From: Spirometra erinaceieuropaei
Taxonomy: Eukaryota > Platyhelminthes > Cestoda > Diphyllobothriidea > Diphyllobothriidae
Assembly (NCBI GenBank): GCA_902702965.1
Contig: CACRXP010000141.1
Coordinates: 62,001 to 126,000, forward strand
Length of the DNA: 64,000 bases
Direction: 5' to 3'
In this document: in pieces, positions 24,801 through 39,800 of the stretch
Layout: each line of letters begins with the position of its first letter
How positions within the stretch are numbered: position 1 is the stretch's first letter
Program-made: the position numbers and the translations under genes
The notes under the pieces: generated by a model
Seen by the model: the letters and a program-made list of their open reading frames with translations, nothing else
Told to the model about the DNA's origin: nothing
Databases searched by the model: none

Positions 24801-27800
24801 AGGACTCGTGATTGAACCCATTACATTGATGACAGTTCAACTGCATCACGCGATGTTGACGCAGAACACGTAGGTTGCTCCTGAATTCGATAATGGAGAA
24901 GTAGTCTAGCGCGAAATTCACTGCTCTCTCGCTCCTCTCCAAATCACGTTTCGATGGGAAGACAATTTAAAGACGACTGGCGGAGGATGCTGACGTAACG
25001 ACTAATTACAAGAAGATAAAATGCAGGCGAGGCAGATCCACTTTCCTTTCAAATGCCCTCTTCCTCATTGGAGCTGATGACTTTACCTTGATGTTTAATA
25101 CCAGATCTTCGCACCCCTGAACGCCCAAGCCACCTTTCTGATCCTTTCAGGTCTTGAGTTGAGGCTGTTGCTTTTCTGAACGCATGGCGTACTTCCAAGT
25201 GCATTTCATGCACGCTTACAACAAATCATTGTGACTACTCGACCTGAGATCTTCTAATCTGCTTCTCTGAGCAAATCCTCACGCCAAATAAAAGACCTGT
25301 TACAGCCAAAGCATTGCTCCCAACTGCTGTTGGCGATGAAAGTGAAACAAATCCTTGCAGGACTACGGGTATGCCGCGACACTCAATAACCGTCGATAAC
25401 CACTTCATGCTATGTTGAGCTACTGCCANNNNNNNNNNNNNNNNNNNNNNNNNNNNNNNNNNNNNNNNNNNNNNNNNNNNNNNNNNNNNNNNNNNNNNNN
25501 NNNNNNNNNNNCTCTGATTATTCCTTGCAGGTATAATACCCAAACCTATCGGAAATGGCATATACATGCATATGTGCAGATATCTGTATACGGGCAATAA
25601 AAAAGGATAACGTGATGGTCGCTCCTGGCCTATAAGTCATTATCAGCCAGTCCTTACCAAATCCGCCTGTTGAGCACATGCATCTGGAATGCGGAATTAT
25701 TTTCCGTTAATCAAATGCACGACTACCAAGCCATCAGCAAACGTAGGCTGATGAGGACTCGTGATTGAACCAAATACATTGATGACAGTTCAACTGCATC
25801 ACGCGATGTTGACGCAGAACACGTAGGTTGCTCCTGAATTCGATAATGGAGCAGTAGTCTAGCGCGAAATTCACTGCTCTCTCGCTCCTCTCGAAATCAC
25901 GTTCCGATGGCAAGACAATTTATAGACGACTGGCGGAGGATGCTGACGTAATGACTAATTATAAGAAGATAAAATTCACGCGAGTCAGATCCACTTTCCA
26001 TTCAAATGCCCTCTTCGTCATTGGAGCAGATGACTTTACCTTGGCGTTTAATACCAGATCTTCGCACCCCTGAACGCCTTAGCCACCTTTCTGATCCTTT
26101 CAAGTCTTGATTGGAGGCTGTTGCTTTTCTAAACGCCTGGCGTACTTCCAAGTGCATTTCATGCACGCTTACAACAAATCCTTGTGACTAGACGAACTGA
26201 GATCGTTTAACCTGCCTCTCTGCGCAAATTCTCACGCCAACTAAAAGACCTGTTACAGCCGAAGCATTGCTTCCAACTGCTGTTGGCGATGAAAGTGAAA
26301 CAAATCCTTGCAGGACTACGGGTATGCCGCGACACTCAATAACCGTCGATAACCTCTTCATGCTATGTTGAGCTACTGCCATTTGCGCTACATTATGCAT
26401 TATTGCTTTGGACATCGGCTGGTATCCAATGACGTTTAACCTCTCGTCTGATCTCCCATGATATGCAGTGATGGTGTTCTTGCTAAGCATACGCATAGAA
26501 AAGAGTACTTTAGATAACAAAACCCGTCCATCGCTTCTCGTAAACCTGTTATCGATAGATTGCAGCTCGGGGACATCTCCTTAACAGGACATTATCGAAG
26601 TCATAAAAAACCGTTATACCAGTTTTGCAACGCGAGCGTTCAGCAATTTAATGTTCGCAGTTGAAATTTTAGGTGTAAGAGTGCATTTGAAAGTGGAAGG
26701 ATGGCGCGAACAGTAGATTTTGTTACATTCTGCATAAACGTGTGCGTAGCAGATGGTGGCACAAATCGATTCCGATATCCCATTCCACGACCTTCATTCG
26801 TCTAAGGAAGAATCAGAGCGGCGATGAACAAAAAGATACCCAAACGCGTAATTTAAATGTCATGTCACGGAGGTTTCATCTAGACAATAATACTTTTCAA
26901 ATGTTCCTAGAACATTACAAGAGATACTGGATTTCATTTAGAAAAACGTAAAAAAAATAGGTAGCAGAAATAGCGTTTACAAATCAATTCCGAAATATGA
27001 ATCTACCTTTTCTGGCAGCGGTCGTCTGCGCGAGTAGGCGTCTGGGGAGCTCAATGGGCTCTTTAGGGAAAATTAATATCGTTATTAGTCCATGTTACAT
27101 TATAAGAAACGACACTGGCTATCGGTGCCCATTAAAAATAAAATATTTTTATAGAAAGCACATATGAAAAAAATTGTTCTTTCATTTGTGCGGTAGTATT
27201 TAGCGTATTCTTTAATGTATACGCTTAAAGGAAGGACATAAACCGGTCTTAAAAAACATTTTAAACTCCCCAATACTTTAGAATCGGACCTGACGTTACA
27301 GTTGCATTCAAGGTCATCTCACAACCAACTATATATCCTCCGTGTACGGAAAGCCACGCATATTTATGCGATACTAAGTAGAGACCCTGCGGCGTTCGTA
27401 ACATTCAGCAGTGCATTTGATAAATATTGTTAACTGTACAAGCAACATTAGTGAATGCGGGGACGCAATAAATTATCAAATGGCATTTGATGATCACAAA
27501 AAACACCTCCCAATGTGAATTTTTTAAATACCGAATTATGCCCTTCTTTCAATTATAAAATTAAAAGAACATGCTAACTCGTACTAGACGAGTGAAAAAA
27601 CAAATCTTGTCATGTATGCCTTCTTTAAAAAATATTAAAATTTATCAGATCAGCGAAAACCAGTAAGATTAATTCGTGCTAATTCAGTGGTATTTCTTTG
27701 CAGGCCTCAGGAAAGAAGATCCTTTAAATATTATTATCCAGGATTAATTAAATTATCTTAGAATTGTGCTGTGCTATGAATAAGATTTGCAAACCTTCTT

Positions 27801-30800
27801 AGATGTCTTTTCGAGTAAAAAAGGCATTTCAGAACTATATTAAGGCCAAAGCAATTCACACACAACCGTTTTTGCGAATGCGACGCACTGCTGTACTTCC
27901 TGTTTTCTGCATAGTTTCTTAATATATCGTCATCCAAGCTTGATTGGACATCGTTTCGTTGGATGTCAGATGGTGTATAATTAAAAGTTACCATTCTGAC
28001 GGTCTCTAGTGATCAACAGTGCTTGTCAGCCCACTTAACTTACTGACAAAAGTACGGCCAATCAGATAACTGAACCCGTACATTAGTATTCCAAAAGATT
28101 CTATCAATCGCTATGCTGTTGCGGAACGTCCAGCGGTATTATCGGTGTCCACTGAAACACCCGTTTTATCAGCTGCATAACGAGATCGTTGAACACGATA
28201 GTGTAGAAGAGCATTCGGAATTAGTAGAATAGCGTTACCAGTAGAGTTCATTGCTATTTGCCTAAATGTGTCGATAGCGGTAGGTGTCGCTATTAGATGC
28301 CAATGTCCACTGCGCGACCTTCGTCCGTCTAAAGAAGAATCGCGGACGAAATGGCCAAAAAGATGCCCTAACCCGTAATTTAAATGTCATGTCACGGAGG
28401 CTTGATCTAGACTTGTATATCCTTAGTACAATAGTACTTGCCAAAAGTTCGAAGAACATAAGAAAAGGCGCTGGATTTTATCAGGAGGAAAGAAACAAAC
28501 AATAAATATCTGAAACAGCATTTATAAATAAATCCCGAAATGCGAATCTACCTTTTCTGGCAATGGTCGTCTGGTCGAGTAGGCGTCTGGGGAGCTAAAT
28601 GGGCTCTTTAATAAAAATCAATGTTTACTTTACACCACATTGAATTAAATGGAAGCAAACATAAAAACTCATGCAAGAGCGAATATCGCAATATTGACTG
28701 CACAAAAAATGATTCTTTAAGTGGATTAGAAGGTAGATAAAAACAAAATCCCTGAACAGCAAATACATTATAGAAAATAGGAATTAGAAAAACAATTTAC
28801 ATAAACGAGTTAGGTAACGGCTTCTTGAGCAGGATATCGTTGTCAAATTCCATTATAAAAGTACCTGCTCTTTTAATTATCTGGTAGAAAGTAACACAGT
28901 CTTCAAGGTTGCATTCATGAAGGAGGGGTAAGATTGGGTTTTAATAACATTTCAATCTCCCGAATAATTTTGAACTCGACGTGACGTTGCAGTTGCATTC
29001 AGAGTCACCACAGAACCGACCATAAACCTTTCGTGCACGATAAGTCACACAGGTTTATACCATATTAAGAGAAAACCCTGTGGCCTCCGGAACATGCGGC
29101 AGTTTATTTGTGAAATATATTAAACTTTTAAAGCAGCATTAGTGAATGCAGAGGCACAATAAATTATCAATTGGCATTTGACGACCTCATTATTAGAATT
29201 TTTCCCATAACGGACTTATACCCCTTCATCAATTGTAAAATGAAAAGAAGACGTTAACTTTTACCAAACGAGTTAAAGAACGAACTTTGTCATGTATGCC
29301 CTCTATGAAAAATATGTTAGCTCATAAGATCAGCAAAATTCGATAAGATTAATTTCTGTCAGTTAAGTGGTATTTTTAACGAATGTAGTTTTTGCAGGCC
29401 ACCCGAATGGTCTTGGAATAATGGTGGGCGGTGAATTATACGAGAACAGTCTTTAAGTAATTTTTTCGAGTAGAAAAGGCATTTTATAACTTTGGTTAAC
29501 ATTTTATGAATTGGAACACCTAATTTACTACACCCGAACCAACAGACGCAACTGATAGATGCGCCGAGAATAGCTGAGGTATTTTTATACGATTGCAAAT
29601 CGTTTTTTGGACGTCAGCTGGTGACCAATGACCTGCCGTGATGTTCGGCTCGCGAAGTTTACTGGCAAAAGTACAGCCAATCAGATAACGGAACCCGTTC
29701 ATCGTCATTCCAAAAACAGCATTATCGCTGTCCTCAGAAGCGTCCCTTATATCAGCCGCTTAACGGGAGCGTTGAACACACTAGTGTAGAAGCGCATTTA
29801 AAATTGAAAGAATAACGTTGGCAGTAGAGTTCACTGCTATCTACCTAAATGTGTCGATAACAATGAGTATCAGTATTAGATGGCAATGTTCCATTGCGCG
29901 ACCTACATCCGTCTTAGAAAGAATCAGAGTCGCGATGGCGAAAACAATGTCCCAAGCAGTAATTCACATGTATTCACACGTAGGTTTGATCCAGACTGGT
30001 CTATACTAAGTACAGTACATGTCAAATGTTCCAAGAACATGACACAGCTAACGGGACTTCATCTAGAGAAAGGTGGAAACCAATAAGTAGCTGAAACAGC
30101 ATTTACAAATCCATCCCGAAATACGAATCTACCTTTTCTGGCAATGTTCTTCCGCCCGAATAAGCGTCTGGAGAAGTCATTGGGCTCTTTAAGGAAAATG
30201 AATACTGATATTAATCTACTTACTTCAAAATTCCTTTGATAATTCAAAACGTAAATGTGTCATGTCTGATTATAAGGAACGACGCTAACTAAATGTTTTG
30301 AAAAAACGTATATCATGCTATTGCCCGAACATATAATTAACTAAATTTCATTAGCAACGGAGGTAAAAACAAAAGCATTCACCAGCAAATATTAAACTAT
30401 TAACATAAGCAATTCTAGCTGGATACATTTTTCTCATCATTCCTCGACTGTCCACGTCATCTGCCAACCCTAGCGCAACCTTAGCATACTGAACACCTCG
30501 AGGCATATATAGAATCGGTCCGTCCACAGAGGTTAATGTCGCATTCCACTTGTGAAAGCCTTGCCCTGGAATCAGCATGAATTTATCAACAGGAACATCA
30601 CGCGGACCGGTATGTAACCTCTAAAACTATCATCCATCCATTTCTTTTTCATTAAACACTCTCTGATTATTCTTATTTGGTATAACAGCTAAGCTTATTG
30701 GAAACGACCTACGCTTTACTGTCTGTTGTACTGGATATATGGATATAAATCACTTTACAAAATGTTTCGGGCAGATGTACCCTTAAAGACGGTAAAGATT

Positions 30801-33800
30801 ACATCAATGAATGTTTTAACAGTTGCTTCGAATGTCCAAGCACAATTACCTTTGGTGGTAGTGGTCGATGCCCTGCACGACGATTCTGAACGCTGATGGA
30901 AGGCTTTACACAGAAGCAATGGATTAATAAGTTTACATATTTTAATTATATCCTATTGTCAAATTTTCAAACATACCTTTGTCCTGAATGAACAAAGCTA
31001 TAAATGATTAACACTTAGCATATTGAAATAGATGAACTTGCACGCATATGACACCATCTAATCATTTAGGGTTAAAAACAAACCTGTGCCCCCACGTAGG
31101 ACTAACGTAATGTTATAATGTTGACTAATAACAGCGGAATACAGCCCATTGCCGATTAAGGCTAGGAATTTGCTTGTAACATGACGTAGAAAAGTGATTT
31201 GCAACTTATAATCCAGGTTCCCTTGGATGCGACCGAGTGCGCTGGTTACCGAGGGAACATTCCGCATTTTTGCGCTTTTATTCCCGCTGTTTCTACTTGA
31301 TATAGTGTCGGTTCCTTTTGAAGTTTAGTTGCCAGCTTTATTTACTCAGCGAAATTTCCCATTTAATTTGACGGTGTGGCGGATTCTTTCTGATGTATTT
31401 CGTGATTATTAAGCGTGTTTCGTCATTGTAGGCAAAATTCATGAGTCAAATCAACCTCTGTTTAATTTAGCCGTTCCGTGTGGAATAAACCCTTTGTCAC
31501 TAACAGTAATTTGATGATTAATTACATGGTCGAACAAAATAATTCAGTCATATAAGTGAGTCCGTACGTTGAAGCAACAAATATAAGTTTGGTGATCGAT
31601 GATACATGGCTCTAGTAGGAATGTACTTGGATATTTTTCGTTTCCAAGAGGAGAAGTGAAGAAAAAATTGCATGGTAGCATTAATGAATCGTGTGTGCTC
31701 TGCTAAGGAAAAACGCGAGTTTTATTTTTATTGACTGAGAAGCTACACAAGTTGTTTGCGAAGGCACTACATGTAGTGTCGTGAAATTCCTAAACCTACT
31801 TTTCATGCAAATGTTTTATAAATAATTGTCGGAAACTTCTCTGATCTTTCTTTGTGGTGACGCAATCATTAATATTGAGGGATGGCCTTGAGGACGCTGA
31901 GCAGCGAAGCAGTTTACCAAGATCCAAGAATTACGCGTGATTTTAACAGCAGCCAGTGCCAAACAGAAACATTTTCGGTATTCCTATAAACCTATATCAA
32001 GCCTTCTTGAAGGAAAAAATTAGCATGCATTCGAAAAAGTGTTCGATTACTCCTTCCTGTAGATTTAAGTTCTACAAAAGCAGATAGACTAATTTGTTAC
32101 TTATTCCGATTTAGCGACGCAAAAAAACCATTCCTTGATCTGGCGGCGTGATGTTAAAGGAAGATTACTGTAGGATGAGAGGGGCGATTACGATCTACCT
32201 TAGACTATGTTGAGGACGTTTAAGATTTAGAGTATTTGTTGAAGAGCAGGAAAAGCGTGATTAGTGATCATGGTGATCTGCCACAGGATCGATCTGAATT
32301 TGCTTGTTCACGACCTGAGTCATCCAACTTGGAAGTTGCTTGCTTTGAAAGGTAAGTGGACCAGCGAGCGCCCACTCGTGTATAAACATAGGCCTGATCT
32401 GCACTGCCAGAGAATGCCAACTGGGCAGCCGCTTATTAACCCCTTTTCGAGGAAGTGTTTATGACCTTTTCCTTCCTCTTGCTAGCTGATGATCAGGGTT
32501 GATAGAATGGAAGCATAAAAGGCCCAACACAGTTTTGCATCAATTAGCTTCCAATATGTCACTTCTGCTCCTTCATCACAGCCTCGTCGATGTCGGCCTG
32601 CTCACGATTTCTGCAACAGGGTCAGAGCATTATTCGTTCCGGAAAGTCAGTATACCAGTATGCCACCATCGTCGTATGACCGAATCCTTTGATCGTGGCG
32701 ACGCAGTACCGTAGGCAGTAGGGCGCTGAAAGACTCGATTTTGATGAGGTACTCATTATTAGTAAAAAGGGCTACGTCTACGGACAAGCTCTGTATTGCA
32801 AATTTGTCGACCTTCGCCCGTGATAACAGAAGTCGAAACGACTGAATAAAGGCCCAAAGGGCATAAAAAAACAGCCGCCCTAATCTACCTTGGCCTCATT
32901 TAGTGTGCCAAATACGACGTTCTAATCTACCTACAAATGCGATCCTCAGAAGTGAACAACAAGCAAAAGTTATCAGCTACTTTACAGTACGAAGCTTGCA
33001 GGAGCAAGCGGAAGCATGGAAAAAGTAGGATAAAAAGCAAAAGTTGGAGATAGTTAATAACAACGCACCCGCCTGTCTCTTAGGGTACGGCGAAGCCGAT
33101 CACGAACCCGAACCTTCACCAAAGCTAACAGTGATAGCGCAATTATGTCCAACTTTAAAACTTAGTCTGTCCTGCATTACAGATTTTTTCAAACTCTCGG
33201 CGCGGAAGCACTAGCATAGCTATTTAGTCGAAACCAACATATTAAACAACATGAGTGATCCCTCAACAGAGGTTAGACTTTTAGGTTTAAAATAAATATA
33301 AATGTGCACAAGGTCAATATTTGCTGCCAGTTACTTCTACGTTGGCATCACTTTCAGATACATATATACTCCTTAGTTACTGCCCATTACAAGGACTTTT
33401 GTATACTTTGTTGGCATAGACAGACCAACGAGCGACAGAATAAAATTCCAAGCGCGATTAAGGCTGAGCACAGCCAAACGAAACAAGAGTCCTTTAGATG
33501 AGCAGCTGAAATCAACCAAATTTGAACACAAACTAAATCGAAATATGAATAGTGCCTTTGCGTGTCAAGTACGTTTGTCAAATTTCAGAGGAGAGCAAGA
33601 AACAGACATACCGTAGCTCGGGTAACACAAAATTTCAACCGAAAATAAGAAATGCGTTTTCGTTTTGAAATGTTAATTAAGTGGGGCTGTTAAACTAATC
33701 ACCGTTTAGCATAACTCTATAATAGTTCATCTACAACAGGATTTGGACTTTCAAACGAACGTCTTCCCGGCTTCATGTTAAACCCATACTCTGAAAAAAT

Positions 33801-36800
33801 GGCTATTATTTAGCATGCATTTTTTCATTGATTTTCGAGAGGCTTAAAAATTTAATTATATTTCATGGAAAGCACGCATGAAAGTATTTATTCTATTGCT
33901 CATGCGGTAGGAAATGATGTCTTCTTTTAATTTTATACTAGAAAGGGGGAAATAGTTCGATTCTAAAAAGTTTATAATTGTGAGATTTTTTAATACCGAG
34001 TAATGGCCGCTCGTAAAACGTCCTGTCTCAGCATTTACCAATGTGGCTTGTAAAGTTAACAATATGACTCAAATTCACTACTATATTTAATGAACCCCAT
34101 ATAATCTTTTCTTAATACCGTAGAGAAATGTATGGTTTTCCGTACACGGAAAATATACTGCTTGAAGACTGGAAACCCTAAATGCAAATGTAACGATAGG
34201 TCAGGTTCGAAATTATTCGGGAATTTCACATTTTTTTAAAACCAAATTGCACACTTACTTTGAGTATAAAATCGGACGAAGACGTCATTTTCTGCAGAAT
34301 GAGCAGAAGAATAAATATGTTAATGCATGTTTTTATGAAATATAATTGACATTTTTAAGGAAGTCCAAAATGAATGAGGAAAAAGCATGCTAATTAAGTA
34401 GTTATCTTTACAAAGTAGTGTTTCTGTATGCAGCCGAAAAGAAGTTCCCTCAAAGGTCAAAATCCTGAAGTAAGTGAATTATTATAGAGTTATGCTGCAC
34501 GATGAATAGTTTAACAACCCTACTTAATTAGTCTTTTCAAATCGAAAACGCATTTCGAAATTTTCGTTGACATTTCATGAGTTGAGCGACCTACTGTATA
34601 AAGAACATTCTAATAAACCCACTGCAAGTACATGTGCACTGTGCAAAGGGCCTTCAAATGTGGCAACAGATGTGTCCTGTCTTAATTCTAACTTTGACAA
34701 ATAACGCCATGGTTGCCTGCTGAGTCTAGCGATGAAAGCGACATCGACCTAAGTCTCAATTTTCCAGTAAACTGTTGGCATTTGTATTACTGGCTCAAAT
34801 ATGAACTGAATGTGAAACTATTTTACATTTTTGATTCCCCATTGAAAGGCAGTATTGGAAGGGCATTGTTGCTTCCATTCTTTAGGTCATGTTAACTGGG
34901 TTTACAAAGCATGCCAACATGAGTGAAAAATGTTTTTTTAAACTATAGTCTGATTAAGCGAATTATTACGAAAAGACAGAATGCGCAAAGCGATTGCCAA
35001 TAAGAAGCCTAAAACAATTTTTGAGTTCGATGTCAATTATTGGAAAGTGTGCAACACTACGATCTGCATAACGTTGTTTAAATAAAACGAACACTTAGAG
35101 CGCGGACCTGGAATGGTGAGACTGCGTGTCGGTGAAAACGGTCGGTGAATCCTCCCTCCCACTACCGCGGACCCCCTTCACGCAAACTGACGTAACGCTC
35201 GAATGTCTTCGTCGTATCCTCCTCGGCCCCTGCCCTGCAGTTGCCCAGGGCGCTACGTTCCCTATCGGTTGCCTGGCTGACATGCCGATGTCGTATCTTA
35301 ATCCGGACAGGTCACTTCCTTGAGGTTACTCATCCCGTCTGTACAATTAACTCCTATTAAGGGTACTTACAGTTTCCAAATCTTCCCGCTATACCTTATT
35401 GCCTACTTAACGTTTCTTCTCCCTTTGTGTATGGATGAGTATTGCGACATGTAAAAGGCTCTATTGAGACCAGTCTTAGTCAGGATCTCTTCGCTACCTA
35501 GGCGTCCGCTACCATTGACGTTCTCGTCTGCTACATGAAGAATAGTGAGTGAAAATAAAGCAAAAAACGTACATAATGAGCGGGTTTCGGCGGTATTGGA
35601 GGCGCACAGGCGGCTGTGGTGGCCTTGAGAAAGAAATGAATACATTGCGTGAGTTTCAAGTTAAGTGATGAACATTATGTTTTGGTGGTTTATCGGAAGG
35701 CTAGCTGTTTTACAGTGGGACTCCCACTTCAGTGCATGAAAGCCATAAAATAGACAAAGTGATCATTTCCTCGTCTTGCTCTCTGTGATCGCATTGAAAT
35801 TCATTAGTAAGGCTTTCCACACATTTCTCTGGGATATAGATGCACCTAAATTGTTTACGCCAGTCATTTAATTTTAAACATATAATTTTAACAGGACAGT
35901 TGAAGTGGTGAAGCTGCAAATCATCTAGATGCTAAACGAGGATTAACTGGGCATAAAATTTAACAAACAGACAAACGATGCTTTGTGTGAGACCTAGTCC
36001 CATTAAATAATCTTATAAATTGAACCGCTATTTATTTACATTGAAATAATTTCTTGAAAGCGGCACGGAAACTTAGCCAGTATCTAATTATTCTGCTAAG
36101 GATTATCGAAAGCCTTTATCACCAGAACGGTATCCTAACCTTGATGATAACATGGCCGAACGACCACAAATGCCCCCGATACTGACGGCAGGGAAGAAAA
36201 GGCCCTTCATCAGGGTCCCATATTAAGGGGATGCACCAAGTGAATTTTTAAGAAGACGCCTAAGTCAAGCTGCATCACAGACCTCTCCAGCAGCTGACAC
36301 CCGTGTACTGTTCACTATTAGTCCCATCCTATACGGAGAGGGCAAAGATAAACTACCAGCTCAGACTTCTTCATCTGATGCTGTGGATCAGAATATATTG
36401 GTCGCACGAGCGTTAATCCAAAAGAATGAAAGAACATCTTCCTGCATGGCTAGGAAACGGTCAAATAAAGAACACCAACAGCTCGATCCTCGCGCACATG
36501 GTAGACACAGACCACCGTGCAGACGTCAGAAAGGCCTTCCGAATGATTTACAAGATCCCATCAAGCTATCCAAAACTTGGGGAGCGCTTGCTGGCTACGT
36601 CAGAGGCGGCTGCAATCGCGATACGCGGACCGGTCCTACGAGCACAGAAGAACTTCATACAGGTTCCGCAGTTGTCATGCTTCAAAGCCACCAAGCCAGT
36701 CACCAGCATGTAATTACCTTCGCCGGGACCCACCTTCTCCCTGGCGTTGACTGGAATTGTGGTGTTTCACTCTCCCCCTCCGCTCCCCAAACCCAAGCTA

Positions 36801-39800
36801 CAGATTAATTATCTACTTTTCATTCGCTACTTCAATCGCCATATAAATTTACAGGTCTGAAGAGAATTTATCGAAAGCAGACGTATGCCCGCCAAATTGC
36901 CTTTTGAATTTTACAATGGGAATTTTCGCAACTCTAAAATTATCCTGCTGTTTCATCACATTAGTTAAGCAGCATACATTGTCAAATTATTGAAGTTGGT
37001 GCCACGAGAAAAGCAACAATGGCATTTGCAGCCTTTTTGATGTCGACAACAAACGTTTCAGCCCTGTTTATCTTATCTGAGGCGCCACCGAGCACTAGTG
37101 TGTCAATATCATGCGCTACACATTTCGCTGTTAAATATGCTTATGAAGAAGGAGATATGATTGCTGAAACGAGGGCTTTATTAGCCTGACATTTCCGACT
37201 CCTATCTGAATCCGTCATCGACTGGCCAGGTGTTAAAGTCGGCAGTTGCTATGCTCCCACGGTCATCTCACGCGGTCGAGTTGTTGATTGTGGGCTTTCG
37301 TCATCCGTGTGGACTCTTGGGTGATTTGGCTCACCGACATTGACGAACGCCCTCCTCGCGGCTAATTACTTTTCCCAGACAAAGTCTCAGCGTCGAGTGT
37401 GGAGCGGGGAGGTCGTTGCGCTTGGTAATTGACTGACGACCGGGAAACCATGATTCAAGCAGTCCGCGACACACGCGGTTGTCACCTCTAGCTAGAATTT
37501 ATGTTTAATTAAACTTGAATGTGCGGTTGGGTCCCATCAAATGAGCGCGACTTGGGAGCTGACGTCTTTCCTCCTCACGGCTGCTGTGTGCTCGGACATC
37601 CGCGTCCACAATGATGTTCCGGTTTCTCCTACATGACTGCCTTGTCCGCAACTGCCCTAGAGTCAGGTAACGATAAAAGATGTGTCTTGCTGTGGCAATG
37701 GGACTTTTGGCTCATTATCTGGCGCTTTACGGTTACCTCTGGTCTGTACGCAATTCCAATTTCAAGGGTTGTGAGACAAGCCGAGAATTGATTGTAGCCT
37801 GGGCTTTGGATGAGAACTCTGTCAATCGGTATATCGATATGGCATACAGAGTCTTACGATATCATCATTAGACCAGGATCATCAATCGTTGACTGGCTGA
37901 CACTTCTTATAGCCATCGTTTGTTCTGTTGCTGCATTCGTCTCTGACGACAAACTTCTGCACAAATTCAAGGCGTCGACAAATAAAAAAATACTTTCCGG
38001 CGTGTCACCGATCAGTCTTCCTTGCATTTATACGGAGTAACGATTCAATCTCTTTTTGTCATTCTTAGCTTTTCTCAGCCTAGATGGCAATACGGCCTTT
38101 GCTCGACAAGTAGGGTAATTAAATCCATAACGGTCTTTCAGACAAAGTGCATAAAGCACCATATAAGGTATGACCTCTTTGTTCGGTCGATATGCTGTCG
38201 TTAGGTTAGTATTTTAAATTTTGAGAGAGAAAATCCCATTCAAGTTATTTGCATTGATATTAACTAATACTAACAAAGCTATGAATCTGAAGAAAGGATT
38301 CAGTATTTAGGCCCATTGGCAAACTAGGGCCGACAGATTCCTACACCGCAGAAAGTTCAGATATTTAAAAGGAGACGAAGGCAAGATCACTGGGACGGTA
38401 AATTTTTTGGGCCTTAACTTTCGAATTCGAACTACAGTTCATCAACAGAGACTGCTAGAGTGCAGCAATGTGTGAACATTTATATCGTTGTGGCTAGGTA
38501 AGGTCCGTGGCTAGGTAAGGTTTGTGCTGCCTGGCCCACAATGGTCCCCCGTCGTGGTGACGGCGTTTGTACTTCGGTGCGATGTGAGTCGCGCCACCTG
38601 ATTGCGTGGGAGGAGTGCGTAATAACACGCAGGCAAATCAATTTGTCTATAGATAGAGTTGTTGTCCGACACCCACGCCTTCAACAGTTCTCGTCGCGTA
38701 TTGTTGTCGGCTCGCGCCAATATCCACGTTTTGGCGAAGTCGAACTCATGGCCTTCCATCCGCGAATGTATGACAACTTGAGATACTGGGTCGTCTCTAC
38801 GGGCGGCCCGTTTGTGCTCAAGTATTCGTCAGACGAGACGTCGTCCTGTTTGGTTTGTGTAGAGTCAAGAGCAGTTATGGCACGGGATTTGATAGACTAC
38901 GCCCGACTGCTCACCTGCGTCCAGATGATATTATTATTATTAATGGGGAACACAGACGAGGCGATTGACGGAATCGATGAAGGACATTGACAAAACTGGC
39001 AATCCCAGCATATGTCTGTATGATTCTTCCGAAAGGGTTCCAGAACATGCCACACAATTTGAAAGATGCGAAGTGAGACGTTTAAACCGAAGTTACCGAT
39101 TTAAGAAGGCCGTAGGTAAACTCAACCCTAGTCCCAACCCTTAGCCTAACCCCAAACCACACCCACTCCTAGAGCCTTACTCCATACCGTTAGTGCTAAC
39201 CCAAACCACAAACCTCTGAATGTCAACACTATGCACAGATCTTAACTCCAAACTCCTTGCCACAGATAACCCCCAGTGCAACATTCTAATCTGAATCAAT
39301 TAAGCAGGAGTGCTATAGTAATAAAAACCTGGGCCCACATATTCCATCCCTACCACAGACATTCACATGTGGCCACAGGGGGCCGGCCTTATTGGTGATG
39401 CAACGCAAAAACTAACGCCAAGTTGGAAAATATGCTCAAACCACTCGTTCTCGCCGGCGAAACGCAAACTCTAGTAGCCTTGTGAAAGTCATGAATGTAC
39501 TACACAAGATTTGCCTCGATAAAACATACACCATGCACTAGCGGTTTACAACAACTTCATTTTACCGAAAAGCTCCGAGCTCAAAATTCCGCATAGCAAT
39601 CCTCCTCCACCAAACATAAGGTGAATCTCCCATGAGTCATAATTTGAGTATAGAGTAAAAACCGGCGATTCAATTAGAAACAGAGGTTTTTTTGGTACGA
39701 GTGCCAACTACTCATCTGAGAGCTTATGTAGGCAATACGCATTATGCAAACGATCCCTGCTTACAGAGCCTAATCGGATGAACCTGAAAGGATAAAGTAA

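Larger units (their letters stand above)
26530..30250 (-). repeat. Tandem intragenic duplications carrying 54-nt exons
   Basis: Three units of roughly 1.5-1.7 kb (blocks beginning near 26530, 28060 and 29660) share intron sequence, for example AAATGTCATGTCACGGAGGT, and each carries one 54-nt exon at a similar place. Partial units lie at 20070 and 21300. Duplication of whole genomic segments therefore created the exon array. Confidence 0.6.

Noticed and set aside
32889..32921. Possible 33-nt mini-exon (NVVFGTLNEAK)
   Set aside because: Phase 0 with donor AAG|GTAGATT, but the acceptor region has no pyrimidine tract and lies inside a small local repeat of GGTAGATTAG.
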